A stretch of DNA of 64,000 nt from positions 1 through 64,000 of the forward strand of contig JANYJP010000052.1 in NCBI GenBank assembly GCA_025358455.1, in the 5' to 3' direction. The position numbers and the translations under genes are program-made. This stretch comes from Bacteroidales bacterium (GTDB lineage: Bacteria; Bacteroidota; Bacteroidia; Bacteroidales; VadinHA17). The notes beneath the pieces were generated by a model. The model saw nothing but the letters and a program-made list of their open reading frames with translations, searched no databases and had not been told where the DNA came from. Shown piece by piece: positions 26,834-36,041 of this stretch (position 1 is its first letter; every line of letters begins with the position of its first letter).

Positions 26834-26886
26834 AAGCAGGGACAGGTCGAAAATAGGAGGGACAGGTCGCGACCTGTCCCTGCTTT
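26833..26886. repeat. Long inverted repeat with a 24-base palindrome
   Basis: AAAGCAGGGACAGGTCG at 26833-26849 is the exact reverse complement of 26870-26886. A second partial copy, AGGGACAGGTCG, lies at 26858-26869, so 26858-26881 is a perfect 24-base palindrome. The element begins on the last base of the ccsBA stop codon and separates it from the convergent tRNA-His. Confidence 0.75.
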
Positions 26887-26893
26887 GTATATT

Positions 26894-26971
26894 TGGGGTG
26901 GAAGATGGGGCTCGAACCCACGACCTTCGGAACCACAATCCGACGTTCTAACCGACTGAACTACATCCACC
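26894..26971 (-). tRNA. tRNA-His (GTG)
   Basis: Read on the minus strand the sequence folds as a cloverleaf. The anticodon stem TCGGA/TCCGA encloses the loop TTGTGGT with anticodon GTG. The T arm has GGTTCGAGCC. There is an extra 5' G opposite C73, the special feature of tRNA-His, and CCA is encoded at the 3' end (26894-26896). The acceptor stem has one T-T mismatch. A promoter lies just upstream. Confidence 0.95.
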
Positions 26972-26983
26972 GTTTCAGGAGTG

Positions 26984-27014
26984 CAAAATAAGGTCAAAAT
27001 TTCTATTTCACAAA
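26984..27014 (-). promoter_or_regulatory. tRNA-His promoter
   Basis: On the minus strand TTTG at 27011-27014 is followed after 19 bases by TTATTTTG at 26984-26991, one mismatch from TAnnTTTG. Confidence 0.55.
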
Positions 27015-27050
27015 ATTTTAATTTTATTTTTTCAGAATGTTGTCAATTAC

Positions 27051-27058
27051 TATCTTTG
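27051..27058 (+). promoter_or_regulatory. -7 element upstream of the flippase gene
   Basis: TATCTTTG matches TAnnTTTG, 84 bases before the TTG start at 27143. The -33 position holds a T tract rather than TTTG. Confidence 0.4.
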
Positions 27059-27142
27059 AATGGTTCAAGGAAAAATGAACCCCAACATACAATTTATTCA
27101 ATACAATCAAGTTATAAGGACTAGATAACGCAAGCCTGCCTT

Positions 27143-28492
27143 TTGAGAAAAATTAAATTAATCGACAATTATTCAGGACTTCAGCTTTTTCAGCTGATGA
27201 GGTTTATAATTTTCCTGATAATCAGTGTTGTTCTTACAAAAAGTCATCTTACCAGAGCTGATATAGGTCAGTGGGAGATGTTTCTGTTTATAGCCGGATT
27301 TCTCACATTTTTCTGGGTTACCGGTATAATCCAGGCCCTTCTTCCTCTCTACCACAGAAATATGACTTACCGGAAAATGGGTGATAATGGACCTGAAAAA
27401 TCACCTGAAATATATAATACCTTTCTGCTTTTATGTTTTTTTAGTCTGCTTTTTTTCGCTTTCGGTCATTCAATAAAAGGTAATTTTTCTGTATTCCATA
27501 ACACGGGTAATGTACCTTATATCAACCTTTTGCTGCTTTATATACTTCTGAGCAGTCCGGTTTGTCTCATTGAATATATCTACCTTCTCAACAACAGATC
27601 GTACAGGATATTTCAGTATGGACTGTATACTTTCCTTGCCCAGCTGGTTATGATATTGGCACCGCTTTATTTTGGGAAAGACATTATCTGGTCAATATAT
27701 GGGTTGATATTTATAAGTTGTGTCAGATGGGTTTGGCTTATTATTTTGTTGCGGCGGTATACCCAGATGACTATTTCCTATGAGTTTATGAAAGAACATC
27801 TATACCTTGGACTGCCACTTATTTTGACCACACTTATCAGTGGCTCAGCTCAATATACAGATGGTATTATCGTTGCAGCTGTATTTCGGGACCCTGCAAA
27901 ATTTGCTTTGTTCCGTTATGGGGCTAAAGAATTCCCTCTGGTATTGATGCTTGCCAATGGATTGAGCAATGCTATGCTTCCCGAATTTTCCACCCGCACA
28001 AGGATGAAAGAGACGCTGGCAAAAATAAAAGCGAAATCAAAAAAACTGATGCATCTTTTATTTCCAACGACTATGGTGATTATGCTTTTTGCAAGGTGGT
28101 TCTATCCCAGACTTTTCAATTCTGATTTTGAGAAAAGCTCCGGAATCTTCCTGATATATGCATGTTTAATAATTCCAAGACTTGTATTTCCACAAACCAT
28201 TTTAGTTGGAAGAAAAAAAACCAGGATTCCGCTTATTGCCGCTCTGCTTGAACTGGCGGTAAATATTCCTTTAAGTCTTTTAATGATCAAATGGGGTTAC
28301 GGGTTGACTGGAATCGCCCTTGCAACTCTTGTTGTATATATTTTTAATAAAATTATCCTGGTAATGTATCTATGGTTTAAAATGAAGATAAAACCTTCAG
28401 AATATATTCCGCTGAAGATATATGCCGTATATTCGTTTCTGATTGCTGTCCTGTTCATTCTTATTGACCACAAGATAATTGATATACATTAG
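27143..28492 (+). CDS. Oligosaccharide flippase-like membrane protein (Wzx/MATE fold)
   Basis: The 449-residue protein has about 12-14 hydrophobic helices. The order and sequence style fit polysaccharide/lipid flippases: RFIIFLIISVVLTKSHLTRADIGQWEMF at the start, GLPLILTTLISGSAQYTDGIIVAAVF in the middle and GLTGIALATLVVYIFNK near the end. It probably moves a lipid-linked glycan across the inner membrane. The start is a TTG at 27143; the next ATG at 27197 would cut into the first helix. No glycan genes surround it. Confidence 0.78.
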   Translation: MRKIKLIDNYSGLQLFQLMRFIIFLIISVVLTKSHLTRADIGQWEMFLFIAGFLTFFWVTGIIQALLPLYHRNMTYRKMGDNGPEKSPEIYNTFLLLCFFSLLFFAFGHSIKGNFSVFHNTGNVPYINLLLLYILLSSPVCLIEYIYLLNNRSYRIFQYGLYTFLAQLVMILAPLYFGKDIIWSIYGLIFISCVRWVWLIILLRRYTQMTISYEFMKEHLYLGLPLILTTLISGSAQYTDGIIVAAVFRDPAKFALFRYGAKEFPLVLMLANGLSNAMLPEFSTRTRMKETLAKIKAKSKKLMHLLFPTTMVIMLFARWFYPRLFNSDFEKSSGIFLIYACLIIPRLVFPQTILVGRKKTRIPLIAALLELAVNIPLSLLMIKWGYGLTGIALATLVVYIFNKIILVMYLWFKMKIKPSEYIPLKIYAVYSFLIAVLFILIDHKIIDIH

Positions 28493-28556
28493 GGTATCGG
28501 CGACAAGGCGGGTTCTCGTGCCTGATTCTTCAGCCTTCCGGAAGTAAAAATCTGAC

Positions 28557-28564
28557 TATATTTG
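28557..28564 (+). promoter_or_regulatory. -7 element upstream of the GNAT-like gene
   Basis: TATATTTG matches TAnnTTTG, 65 bases before the ATG at 28630. No clear -33 TTTG. Confidence 0.4.
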
Positions 28565-28629
28565 CATAGGTTAATCAAAGTAGTGACCGATAATAATGAT
28601 AATAGGCTGTATTACAGATATTTAATTGC

Positions 28630-29856
28630 ATGCAGGTAATCGAAGTCAGGACTAATCAGGATAAAAAGGAATTTATAAATTTCCCGAAAGAATTATACAG
28701 AGGTGATCGTTATTGGGTTTGTCAGCTTGATTCGGAACTTGAATCTGTTTTTGATCCTTCATTAAATCACACATTTTCTCACGGTGAAGCAATCAGATGG
28801 ATTTTGAAAGATGATAACGGGTTTACTATAGGCAGATTAGCAGCATTCATCGACAGGATAAGATCTGCTGCAAATAACCAGCCTACAGGAGGGATGGGTT
28901 TTTTTGAGGTTACTGAGAGCCGGGAGGCTGCTTTCACATTGTTTAACACTGCAAAAGAATGGCTTAATGCACGTGGAATGCAGGCTATGGATGGCCCGAT
29001 AAATTTTGGAGAAAATGATAATAACTGGGGTTTACTTGTAGAAGGTTTTGTTCAGCAGGGATTCGGAATACCATACCATAAAAAGTACTACAGGATTTTC
29101 TTTGAAGAGTATGGATTCAAAAACTATTTTGAGCAATACTCTTATCATCGTGAGGTAAGAGGGGCTGATAAAAAGATTGTTCAGTTTCCGGAACGCATAA
29201 TGAAGATAGCGGAATGGCTGTCAGTACGACCAGGATATACCTTCCAGCATTTTGATTTCAGAAAAAAAGAAAAATTCGTGAAAGATATTGTGGAAGTCTA
29301 TAACACAACCTGGTCGGTTTTCAAAGAAGATTTTACCCCTCTCGATCCAGTATTTCTTGAGGAATCGATTAAGAAGACAAAATCATTTGTTGATGAAGAA
29401 CTTATCTGGTTTGCATATTATAATGATAAACCAATTGCATTCTTCATCCTTTATCCTGACCTGAATCAGATACTTAAGTATTTTGACGGGCGACTCACTC
29501 TTTGGAATATGGTAAGGTTTGTATATTTTAAAAAGACACATAAAATGACCAGGATGAGAGCTGTTGTCGGGGGCGTTCATCCTACATACCAGAACAGCGG
29601 GGTGGAATCGGCAATCTTTCTTCAGCTTTATAATGTACTTAAAAAGAAACCCTGGTTTAAAGAACTTGAATTATCGTGGGTCGGAGACTTCAATACAAAA
29701 ATGATAGCAATCTATGAGGCTATCGGGGCAAAAAAGGTAAAAACTCATGTAACTTACAGGTACTTCATTAATAATAAGCTGCCTTTTAAAAAATACAAAG
29801 ATGAAATGGTTGAAAAACAAGTAGATAAGGGTGTCAATCCATTACATGTTCAATAA
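28630..29856 (+). CDS. GNAT-fold protein, function unknown
   Basis: The 408-residue protein begins MQVIEVRTNQDKKEFINFP and contains the Bacteroidota segments YRGDRYWVCQL, GMQAMDGPINFGENDNNWGLLV and VVGGVHPTYQNSGVESAIF. The latter part, with ELSWVGDFNTKMIAIYEAIGAKK, looks like the end of an acyl-CoA N-acyltransferase (GNAT) domain. I recognise the family as common and uncharacterised in the phylum. No substrate can be proposed. It lies between the flippase and L31 genes with its own -7 element. Confidence 0.7.
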   Translation: MQVIEVRTNQDKKEFINFPKELYRGDRYWVCQLDSELESVFDPSLNHTFSHGEAIRWILKDDNGFTIGRLAAFIDRIRSAANNQPTGGMGFFEVTESREAAFTLFNTAKEWLNARGMQAMDGPINFGENDNNWGLLVEGFVQQGFGIPYHKKYYRIFFEEYGFKNYFEQYSYHREVRGADKKIVQFPERIMKIAEWLSVRPGYTFQHFDFRKKEKFVKDIVEVYNTTWSVFKEDFTPLDPVFLEESIKKTKSFVDEELIWFAYYNDKPIAFFILYPDLNQILKYFDGRLTLWNMVRFVYFKKTHKMTRMRAVVGGVHPTYQNSGVESAIFLQLYNVLKKKPWFKELELSWVGDFNTKMIAIYEAIGAKKVKTHVTYRYFINNKLPFKKYKDEMVEKQVDKGVNPLHVQ

Positions 29857-29869
29857 TATCACAATTATT

Positions 29870-29900
29870 TTTGTATTTTGAATAATGTTAATTAATTTTG
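29870..29900 (+). promoter_or_regulatory. rpmE2 promoter (TTTG-N19-TAATTTTG)
   Basis: TTTG at 29870-29873 and TAATTTTG at 29893-29900 are separated by exactly 19 bases, a full match to the consensus. The leader to the ATG at 29958 would be about 50 bases. Confidence 0.75.
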
Positions 29901-29957
29901 CAAACCCTAATTGGAGGGAATTTATAGTAGATTTATAAGGACATAAAATATAGAACA

Positions 29958-30221
29958 ATGAAAAATGGAATTCATCCGAGCAATTACAGATTTGTAGTAT
30001 TTCAGGATATGTCGAACGGACAAGCCTTTCTGAGTAAATCAACTGCACCATCCAGAGAGAACATTAAATGGGAGGATGGAAACGAATACCCTCTGATAAA
30101 ACTTGAAATTTCAAATACATCTCATCCATTCTACACAGGTAAAATGAAGCTTGTTGATACTGCAGGTAGAGTAGATAAATATATGAACCGTTACAAGGAT
30201 CATGTAGTTAAGAAGAAATAA
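29958..30221 (+). CDS. rpmE2: Ribosomal protein bL31, type B
   Basis: The 87-residue protein begins [17 protein letters not shown] and contains [21 protein letters not shown], the L31 signature. It lacks the CxxC zinc-binding cysteines, which marks the type B paralogue used under zinc shortage in some bacteria. In Bacteroidota this form is often the only L31. It has a strong promoter upstream and an intrinsic terminator downstream, so it is a single-gene unit. Confidence 0.96.
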   Translation: MKNGIHPSNYRFVVFQDMSNGQAFLSKSTAPSRENIKWEDGNEYPLIKLEISNTSHPFYTGKMKLVDTAGRVDKYMNRYKDHVVKKK

Positions 30222-30240
30222 ATCTGAATATATTTTCAAT

Positions 30241-30268
30241 AAAAAGCTTCCATTCGGGAGCTTTTTTT
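30241..30268 (+). terminator. rpmE2 terminator
   Basis: AAAAGCTTCC and GGGAGCTTTT pair around ATTC (one mismatch-tolerant GC step) and run into seven T residues. Confidence 0.85.
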
Positions 30269-30335
30269 ATTTATCTATTCTGGTTGGCACAATCATTGCA
30301 TAACACCCTTTCTGACCAATTGTAAAAATATTATG

Positions 30336-30343
30336 TAATTTTG
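30336..30343 (+). promoter_or_regulatory. -7 element upstream of lon
   Basis: TAATTTTG matches TAnnTTTG, about 100 bases before the lon start. A transcript from here would carry the hairpin at 30401-30433 in its leader. Confidence 0.4.
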
Positions 30344-30400
30344 GCACTCTTATTAAAAGACAAAAGGCAAAAGACAAAAGTCAGAGGCGTATAGCCGAAA

Positions 30401-30433
30401 CCAGCCCCTCTTTGCAGAGAAGAGAGGGGCTGG
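30401..30433. repeat. Hairpin repeat in the lon leader
   Basis: CCAGCCCCTC and GAGGGGCTGG form a perfect ten-pair stem ending about 10 bases before the ATG at 30444. The bases before it (30360-30382) are short AAAAGNC repeats. The G-rich end also supplies a ribosome-binding-like GGGGGAGAG. Confidence 0.6.
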
Positions 30434-30443
30434 GGGAGAGTTC

Positions 30444-32948
30444 ATGAAGATATTAAAAGCAAATAAGCTAGGAGTAAATTACCATATGGAAAAGAAATTC
30501 AGGAAACCTGTCAGCGAGATATTCCTTCCGGATATTCTTGATGGCGAGGGAGATATAATTCCGATAATTGCCGACGGAGATGATGGAGAACTTGAGGATG
30601 TTGATGTACCGGAAGCTATCCCAATACTCTCTCTGAGAAATACTGTGTTATTTCCGGGTGTGGTTCTCCCAATTTCAATTGGTCGTCCAAAATCTATTCA
30701 ACTTATAAAAGATGCATACCGTAATGACAAAATCGTTGGTACGGTGGCACAGAAAGATCCGGACACTGAGAATCCGGAATATAAGGATCTTCATTCAATT
30801 GGCACTATAGGCCAGATAGTTAAGCTTCTCGAAATGCCCGATGGATCTACAACGGCAATCATACAGGGACGCAAAAGGATGGTATTACAGGATCTTGTGT
30901 CAAACGATCCTTATTTCGTTGCCAGAATTAAAACACTGCCTGAATCAAAACCTGATATTTTAAGCAAGGATTTTGATGCTATCGTGGGATCACTTAAAGA
31001 TCTGTCACTTAAGATTATAAAGATCAATCCGAATATTAGTCCTGAAGCTTCTTTTGCCATAAAGAATATTGAGAATAATACCTACCTTATAAATTTTATC
31101 TGCTCTAATACAGATATTAAGGTGCAGGATAAACAAAAACTCCTTGAAATGAATAGTCTCCGCGACAGGGGATTTATGCTTCTGGAGTTTCTTGTTCAGG
31201 AGATCCAGGTACTGGAATTAAAAAATGAATTGCAGTCAAAGGTCAAAAGCGACCTCGATCAGCAACAGCGTGAATTCCTTCTCCATCAGCAGATGAAGAC
31301 CATCCAGAATGAACTGGGAGGTAACCCTGTTGAAAAGGAAATTGAGGAGTACCTTAAAAAAGCTGAAACAAAAAAATGGAGCGATGATGTAAAAAAAGTA
31401 TTTGATAAAGAACTTGATAAGCTTCATCGGCTTAACCCTGCTGCCGCTGAATATTCGGTGCAGGTAAATTATATTCAGACCCTGCTTGATCTTCCATGGA
31501 ATTTTTATACCCAGGACAATCTTGATCTTAATAATGCACGGCGTGTACTCGATGGAGATCACTTTGGCCTTGATGAGGTTAAAGAGAGAATTCTTGAACA
31601 CCTTGCTGTTCTTAAACTTAAAGGCGATCTTAAATCACCTATTCTCTGCCTTTACGGCCCACCGGGAGTTGGAAAAACATCTCTTGGCAGATCAGTTGCT
31701 AAAGCCCTTGACAGAAAGTATGTCAGAATGTCACTTGGCGGTCTGCATGATGAGGCAGAAATAAGAGGACATAGAAAAACATATATAGGCGCTATGCCCG
31801 GACGAATAATTCAGAATCTGAAAAGAGCAGGCTCCTCAAACCCTGTTTTTATCCTGGATGAAATTGACAAAGTGGGACAGGATTTCAGAGGTGATCCCTC
31901 TTCTGCACTTTTGGAGGTACTTGATCCTGAACAGAACAGCACTTTTTTCGACAATTTCCTCGAAATGGAATATGACCTGTCAAAAGTTCTGTTTATTGCC
32001 ACCGCAAATAACCTGGCTACTATAAGTCCGGCTCTCAGAGACAGAATGGAACTGATAGAAATTACCGGATACCTGGTTGAGGAAAAGCTTGAGATTGCAA
32101 AACAGCATCTGTTCCCAAAACAACTTGAAAACCATGGTGTAAGAAGCGATCAGATTACCATCGACAAAAAGGTAATGGAAGTTGTTATTGAAAAATATAC
32201 AAGGGAATCGGGAGTCAGAGAATTGGATAAACGTCTGGCAAAAATTGTAAGGGTAGCTGCTAAGAATATTGCATCTGAGACAAAATATGATCCCGTACTT
32301 TCCCAAACAGTTCTTGGTGAGATACTTGGACCACCAAAATATACAAGAGACCTTTATTCGGGAAATGAACAGGCTGGTGTGGTCACAGGCCTTGCCTGGA
32401 CAGTTGCGGGAGGAGAAATATTATTTGTGGAAACAAGTCTGAGCAAGGGAGTAGGTAAACTGACTCTTACAGGTAATCTTGGTGAGGTAATGAAAGAATC
32501 GGCCATTATTGCGCTTGAATATCTGAAATCGAACGCGGAAATGCTTGATCTTCCGGATGATTTCTCAGAAAAATGGAATATCCATATACATGTTCCTGAA
32601 GGTGCTATCCCTAAAGACGGACCATCTGCCGGGGTGACAATGGCCACCTCCATAGCATCGGCGTTTACTCAGAGGAAAGTAAAAAAATACATGGCAATGA
32701 CAGGTGAAATAACCTTAAGAGGGAAAGTACTTCCTGTTGGTGGTATAAAGGAAAAAATACTCGCGGCAAAACGTGCCAGTATTAAAGAAATTATTATTTC
32801 GGAGGATAACAGGAAGGATGTCGAAGATATCAAAGAAATATATATACATGGATTAAGATTCCAATATGTCAAATCAATTATGGAAGTACTTGAATTGGCA
32901 TTGCTCAAACAAAAGGTAAAGAATCCTAAAAAAATATCATTTGAATGA
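30444..32948 (+). CDS. lon: ATP-dependent protease Lon
   Basis: The 834-residue protein has the Lon N domain ([19 protein letters not shown]), the AAA+ module with Walker [10 protein letters not shown] and [10 protein letters not shown], and the C-terminal protease with catalytic Ser in KDGPSAGVT and Lys in [11 protein letters not shown]. It degrades misfolded and regulatory proteins in the cytoplasm. The start may be 30444 or the ATG at 30486 ([11 protein letters not shown]); the extra residues are not conserved in the family as I know it. The coaD ATG overlaps its stop by 4 bases. Confidence 0.96.
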   Translation: MKILKANKLGVNYHMEKKFRKPVSEIFLPDILDGEGDIIPIIADGDDGELEDVDVPEAIPILSLRNTVLFPGVVLPISIGRPKSIQLIKDAYRNDKIVGTVAQKDPDTENPEYKDLHSIGTIGQIVKLLEMPDGSTTAIIQGRKRMVLQDLVSNDPYFVARIKTLPESKPDILSKDFDAIVGSLKDLSLKIIKINPNISPEASFAIKNIENNTYLINFICSNTDIKVQDKQKLLEMNSLRDRGFMLLEFLVQEIQVLELKNELQSKVKSDLDQQQREFLLHQQMKTIQNELGGNPVEKEIEEYLKKAETKKWSDDVKKVFDKELDKLHRLNPAAAEYSVQVNYIQTLLDLPWNFYTQDNLDLNNARRVLDGDHFGLDEVKERILEHLAVLKLKGDLKSPILCLYGPPGVGKTSLGRSVAKALDRKYVRMSLGGLHDEAEIRGHRKTYIGAMPGRIIQNLKRAGSSNPVFILDEIDKVGQDFRGDPSSALLEVLDPEQNSTFFDNFLEMEYDLSKVLFIATANNLATISPALRDRMELIEITGYLVEEKLEIAKQHLFPKQLENHGVRSDQITIDKKVMEVVIEKYTRESGVRELDKRLAKIVRVAAKNIASETKYDPVLSQTVLGEILGPPKYTRDLYSGNEQAGVVTGLAWTVAGGEILFVETSLSKGVGKLTLTGNLGEVMKESAIIALEYLKSNAEMLDLPDDFSEKWNIHIHVPEGAIPKDGPSAGVTMATSIASAFTQRKVKKYMAMTGEITLRGKVLPVGGIKEKILAAKRASIKEIIISEDNRKDVEDIKEIYIHGLRFQYVKSIMEVLELALLKQKVKNPKKISFE

Positions 32949-33442
32949 AGAAAATAGCTGTTTTCCCAGGATCATTTGACCCATTCACCATCGGACACGA
33001 AGCAATTGTAAGAAGAGCACTGAGCCTGTTTGATGAGATAATTATAGCAGTGGGAGCTAATACTTTAAAAAAGAGCTTTTATCCCCTTGATACAAGGAAA
33101 GAGATGATTGGCAAAGCTTTCAAAGATGAGCCCAGGGTAATAGTAGATCATTATACAGGACTTACTGTTGATTTTTGCAAATTAAAGGGGGCGGGTTATC
33201 TTCTCCGCGGACTCAGAACATCTGCTGATTTTGAATTTGAAAGGGCTATCGGCCAGGTTAACAAATCGATGGCGCCGGAGATCGAATCTGTTTTTCTTCT
33301 TACAGCACCTGATCATTCATTTATAAACTCCACAATTGTGCGAGATATCATAATGAATGGAGGCGATGCTTCCAGGTTTGTGCCTGAAGGAATCAATATC
33401 AAAGATTATAAAGGAACTGAGGACCTGAGCTTCAAACTTTAA
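32945..33442 (+). CDS. coaD: Pantetheine-phosphate adenylyltransferase
   Basis: The 165-residue enzyme transfers AMP to 4'-phosphopantetheine in coenzyme A synthesis. FPGSFDPFTIGHEAI holds the TxGH nucleotidyltransferase motif. LLRGLRTSADFEFE and FINSTIVRDI are the other family signatures. The ATG overlaps the lon stop by 4 bases. The last 11 bases overlap the convergent NUDIX gene. Confidence 0.96.
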   Translation: MKKIAVFPGSFDPFTIGHEAIVRRALSLFDEIIIAVGANTLKKSFYPLDTRKEMIGKAFKDEPRVIVDHYTGLTVDFCKLKGAGYLLRGLRTSADFEFERAIGQVNKSMAPEIESVFLLTAPDHSFINSTIVRDIIMNGGDASRFVPEGINIKDYKGTEDLSFKL

Positions 33443-34049
33443 GGACTGAACAATTAATAAGATCCATCAGGGACAGCCACGCGCTGCTTTTAATAGAATT
33501 TAATTCATCAGGGAAAAGCCATTCCACTTTCGTTATACCTTCTTCTGTCTGTGGTTCCATAATCATTTCCCCGTTATATGTCATCAGATACCAGTGTGTC
33601 ATTTTAAGGTACGATATGCCTTCCCAACTGTATGTATGATAACTTGGGCATATTGTTTTGACAATTGAATGCCCTGTAATTCCTGTCTCCTCACATACTT
33701 CTCTTAGAGCACAGGATTGTGGTTCTTCGCCTTCCTCTATATGCCCCTTCGGCAGATCCAGCTTCCCTTTTTTTTCAATAAAAAGATACCTTCCTGATGT
33801 ATGCCTGACCAACCCCCCTGCAGCACCAACTTCAGTAAAATAAATTCTGAAGATCTTCCAGAGATGTTTTATGTCAGTACCAAAAACATTTATTGAAGAA
33901 AGGCTTTTATCTGACTGGAAATTTGTTATTATTTTATAAAGTTCCTTTGTATCATAGAATTTATGGAATAAGCCGTATTTTTGTAACCTGTCAGGTTCAG
34001 GGCTTACCATTATGAATCTGTTTTCGAAATGAACTTTATAAGTTTCCAT
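33432..34049 (-). CDS. NUDIX hydrolase
   Basis: The 205-residue protein carries the NUDIX box GHIEEGEEPQSCALREVCEE followed by TGI, with the expected Gly, Glu and REVxEE residues near residue 100. An N-terminal segment of about 70 residues (METYKVHFENRFIMV) precedes it, as in a common Bacteroidota NUDIX subgroup. It hydrolyses a nucleoside diphosphate-linked substrate that I cannot name. Its start codon directly abuts the pyrE start codon on the other strand. Confidence 0.88.
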   Translation of the reverse strand: METYKVHFENRFIMVSPEPDRLQKYGLFHKFYDTKELYKIITNFQSDKSLSSINVFGTDIKHLWKIFRIYFTEVGAAGGLVRHTSGRYLFIEKKGKLDLPKGHIEEGEEPQSCALREVCEETGITGHSIVKTICPSYHTYSWEGISYLKMTHWYLMTYNGEMIMEPQTEEGITKVEWLFPDELNSIKSSAWLSLMDLINCSVLKV

Positions 34050-34688
34050 ATGGAGAATAATGCAATAAAAACAGCTGAATTTCTTTTACAAATTAACGCA
34101 ATTAAATTGCAACCGTCAAATCCATTTACATGGGCCTCGGGATGGAAGTCACCGATTTATTGTGATAATCGCAAAACACTTTCATTTCCGGAAGTAAGAT
34201 CATTTATCAGGGATTCATTCGCATTTATGATAAATGAACTCTATCCCCAGGCAGATTTGATTGCCGGTGTTGCAACAGGTGCAATTGCACACGGAGCTCT
34301 TGCTGCTGATAAACTTGGATTGCCATTTATTTATGTAAGGTCAGGGGCGAAGGAACATGGTCTGGGAAACCAGATTGAAGGTTATTTTAAACCGGGTCAG
34401 AAAGTAGTGGTCATTGAGGATCTGATATCTACAGGTGGTAGTAGTCTGAGTGCTGTAAAGGCTTTAAGGGAAGCTGGTTGTACTGTTCTTGGAATGGTTG
34501 CCATATTTTCATACGAATTTAAAAAAGCTACAGATGCATTCTCCTCTGAAAATTGCGCATTGAATACACTGAGCAATTACAGTGTACTTATCGATACGGC
34601 TGTTAAAACTGGGTACATAGGGCAGGCTGAGGTGGATACATTAAAGAAATGGAGGGTTGATCCGGCAAATTGGGGGGTGCAAGGATAA
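34050..34688 (+). CDS. pyrE: Orotate phosphoribosyltransferase
   Basis: The enzyme joins orotate to PRPP in pyrimidine synthesis. INAIKLQPSNPFTWASGWKS and YCDNRKTLSFPEVR are the PyrE opening, and VVVIEDLISTGGSS is the PRPP loop. The start at 34050 (MENNAIKTAEF) fits the family; an ATG at 34029 would overlap the divergent NUDIX gene by 21 bases. The result is 212 residues. The next gene, an SRPBCC protein, follows 35 bases later. Confidence 0.96.
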   Translation: MENNAIKTAEFLLQINAIKLQPSNPFTWASGWKSPIYCDNRKTLSFPEVRSFIRDSFAFMINELYPQADLIAGVATGAIAHGALAADKLGLPFIYVRSGAKEHGLGNQIEGYFKPGQKVVVIEDLISTGGSSLSAVKALREAGCTVLGMVAIFSYEFKKATDAFSSENCALNTLSNYSVLIDTAVKTGYIGQAEVDTLKKWRVDPANWGVQG

Positions 34689-34723
34689 AAAGGAATTATT
34701 ATTAAGAAGATAATATATTCAAT

Positions 34724-35155
34724 ATGAGTAATATATCCCATTTTGAGAGCAGGTCAGGAAGTATTACCTGCACAGCGGAGAAGGTATTTCCCTTTGTAAC
34801 AAATATTAGAAATTTTGAAAGATTTATACCTGACGGGACTATTAAGAACTGGCAGGCAGAAAGAGAATCGTGCACTTTCAGCGTATCAATGCTGGGAAGT
34901 GTCAGTCTCCGGGTAAGTCAAAAAGAAAAGTTTAATAAAGTTGTTTATAACGGTGATGCTCTGAAGAAAAATGACTTTGAACTTGTTCTTCACATTACAG
35001 ACAATAATAATGCCCCTGCAGAAGTAAAGGTTGAACTAAATGCAGATCTTAATCCTATGATGAAAATGATAGCTGTTAAACCTATAAGACAGTTTCTGGA
35101 AATGTTAATAATTGAAATGGAAAAATTCAGAGATTGGGAAGAAACTAAAGAATAA
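34724..35155 (+). CDS. SRPBCC-fold protein
   Basis: The 143-residue protein resembles small START/polyketide-cyclase-like lipid-binding proteins: FESRSGSITCTAEKVFPFVTNIRNFERFIP at the start and a long C-terminal helix with PIRQFLEMLIIEMEKF. It probably binds a hydrophobic ligand, but none can be named. It follows pyrE and ends overlapping birA by 11 bases, tail to tail. Confidence 0.75.
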   Translation: MSNISHFESRSGSITCTAEKVFPFVTNIRNFERFIPDGTIKNWQAERESCTFSVSMLGSVSLRVSQKEKFNKVVYNGDALKKNDFELVLHITDNNNAPAEVKVELNADLNPMMKMIAVKPIRQFLEMLIIEMEKFRDWEETKE

Positions 35156-35885
35156 ATTCAATCTCCTTAAAGGAATACTCACTCTTAACACCGGACTTTC
35201 TTTCAATCTGCAGCCTGCCATTATCTGTTACAGTTAATATCTTCCCTGAGTACACGCCATCCGTATCTCTGAAATTAAACCATTCATTCAGCCGATATAG
35301 TCTTGAAAGATAATCAGTCCTGATTAAATCAAAACACCCGGTTATAACTTGTTTATATCGATTATCCAGATCCGATGACAGCTGATTAAGGCAGACGGTA
35401 AGGTCATAAACCGTTCCGGTTAATAATTTCAAGGAAACCGGATTAGGAGCATCACTTAAAAACCTGTCCTGGTTTACATTAAGTCCGATTCCCGTAATTG
35501 AATATTCAATCTGGTAACCCATGATGGAGTTTTCAATTAAAATACCTGCTATTTTGTCATTGTTTACATAAATGTCATTGGGCCATTTTATTGAACATGT
35601 GCGGATATATCTGTTTAAAAAATCGCAAATTCCAAGAGACATTGCCATAGAAATACTAAACTGATCGGAAGGACTGATCATTGAAGGCAAAAGTACAATG
35701 CTGATTAGCAAGTTCTTGCCATCTTCACTTTCCCAACTGTTCCCCTGATGTCCTTTTCCTGATGATTGGTAATTGGTATGGATAATTGTTCCTTCTTCGG
35801 GGATCTGGTTTTTCAAAAGCTGGCCTGCATATGTATTTGTCGATGGCAGATTCCTAACAAAAATTAAATTTGAACCTATTATCAT
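35145..35885 (-). CDS. birA: Biotin--[acetyl-CoA-carboxylase] ligase
   Basis: The enzyme attaches biotin to the carboxylase carrier protein. SSGKGHQGNSWESEDGKNLL corresponds to the biotinyl-AMP loop and KWPNDIYVNNDKIAGILIE is the catalytic Lys-Trp-Pro-Asn-Asp segment. There is no N-terminal HTH, so it should not be a repressor. I place the start at 35885 (MIIGSNLIFVRNLPSTN), giving 246 residues. The frame continues to 36026, but that stretch is hydrophobic, unlike the family, and crosses likely promoters. Confidence 0.92.
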   Translation of the reverse strand: MIIGSNLIFVRNLPSTNTYAGQLLKNQIPEEGTIIHTNYQSSGKGHQGNSWESEDGKNLLISIVLLPSMISPSDQFSISMAMSLGICDFLNRYIRTCSIKWPNDIYVNNDKIAGILIENSIMGYQIEYSITGIGLNVNQDRFLSDAPNPVSLKLLTGTVYDLTVCLNQLSSDLDNRYKQVITGCFDLIRTDYLSRLYRLNEWFNFRDTDGVYSGKILTVTDNGRLQIERKSGVKSEYSFKEIEFIL

Positions 35886-35983
35886 GATTGACAATAATAT
35901 AGCTAATTGTATTCCATTTTTCCCATTGGTTTTTTCATTGTCGTTAAAGTTGGCATTGAAATTGCAAAAGGGGAATACGATAA

Positions 35984-35991
35984 CAAAAATA
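35984..35991 (-). promoter_or_regulatory. -7 element upstream of birA
   Basis: On the minus strand TATTTTTG matches TAnnTTTG. It lies inside the longer open frame and so supports the birA start at 35885. Confidence 0.35.
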
Positions 35992-36004
35992 CAGATAAAA
36001 GTGG

Positions 36005-36012
36005 TACTTTTG
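36005..36012 (+). promoter_or_regulatory. -7 element of the rsfS-ftsH operon
   Basis: TACTTTTG matches TAnnTTTG, 29 bases before the rsfS ATG. The -33 part is not clear. Confidence 0.45.
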
Positions 36013-36041
36013 CGACTTAATATCAAACTGATAAATTATTG

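Noticed and set aside
35886..36026. N-terminal extension of birA
   Set aside because: The extra 47 codons are hydrophobic, not found in BirA and overlap promoter-like elements for both divergent genes.
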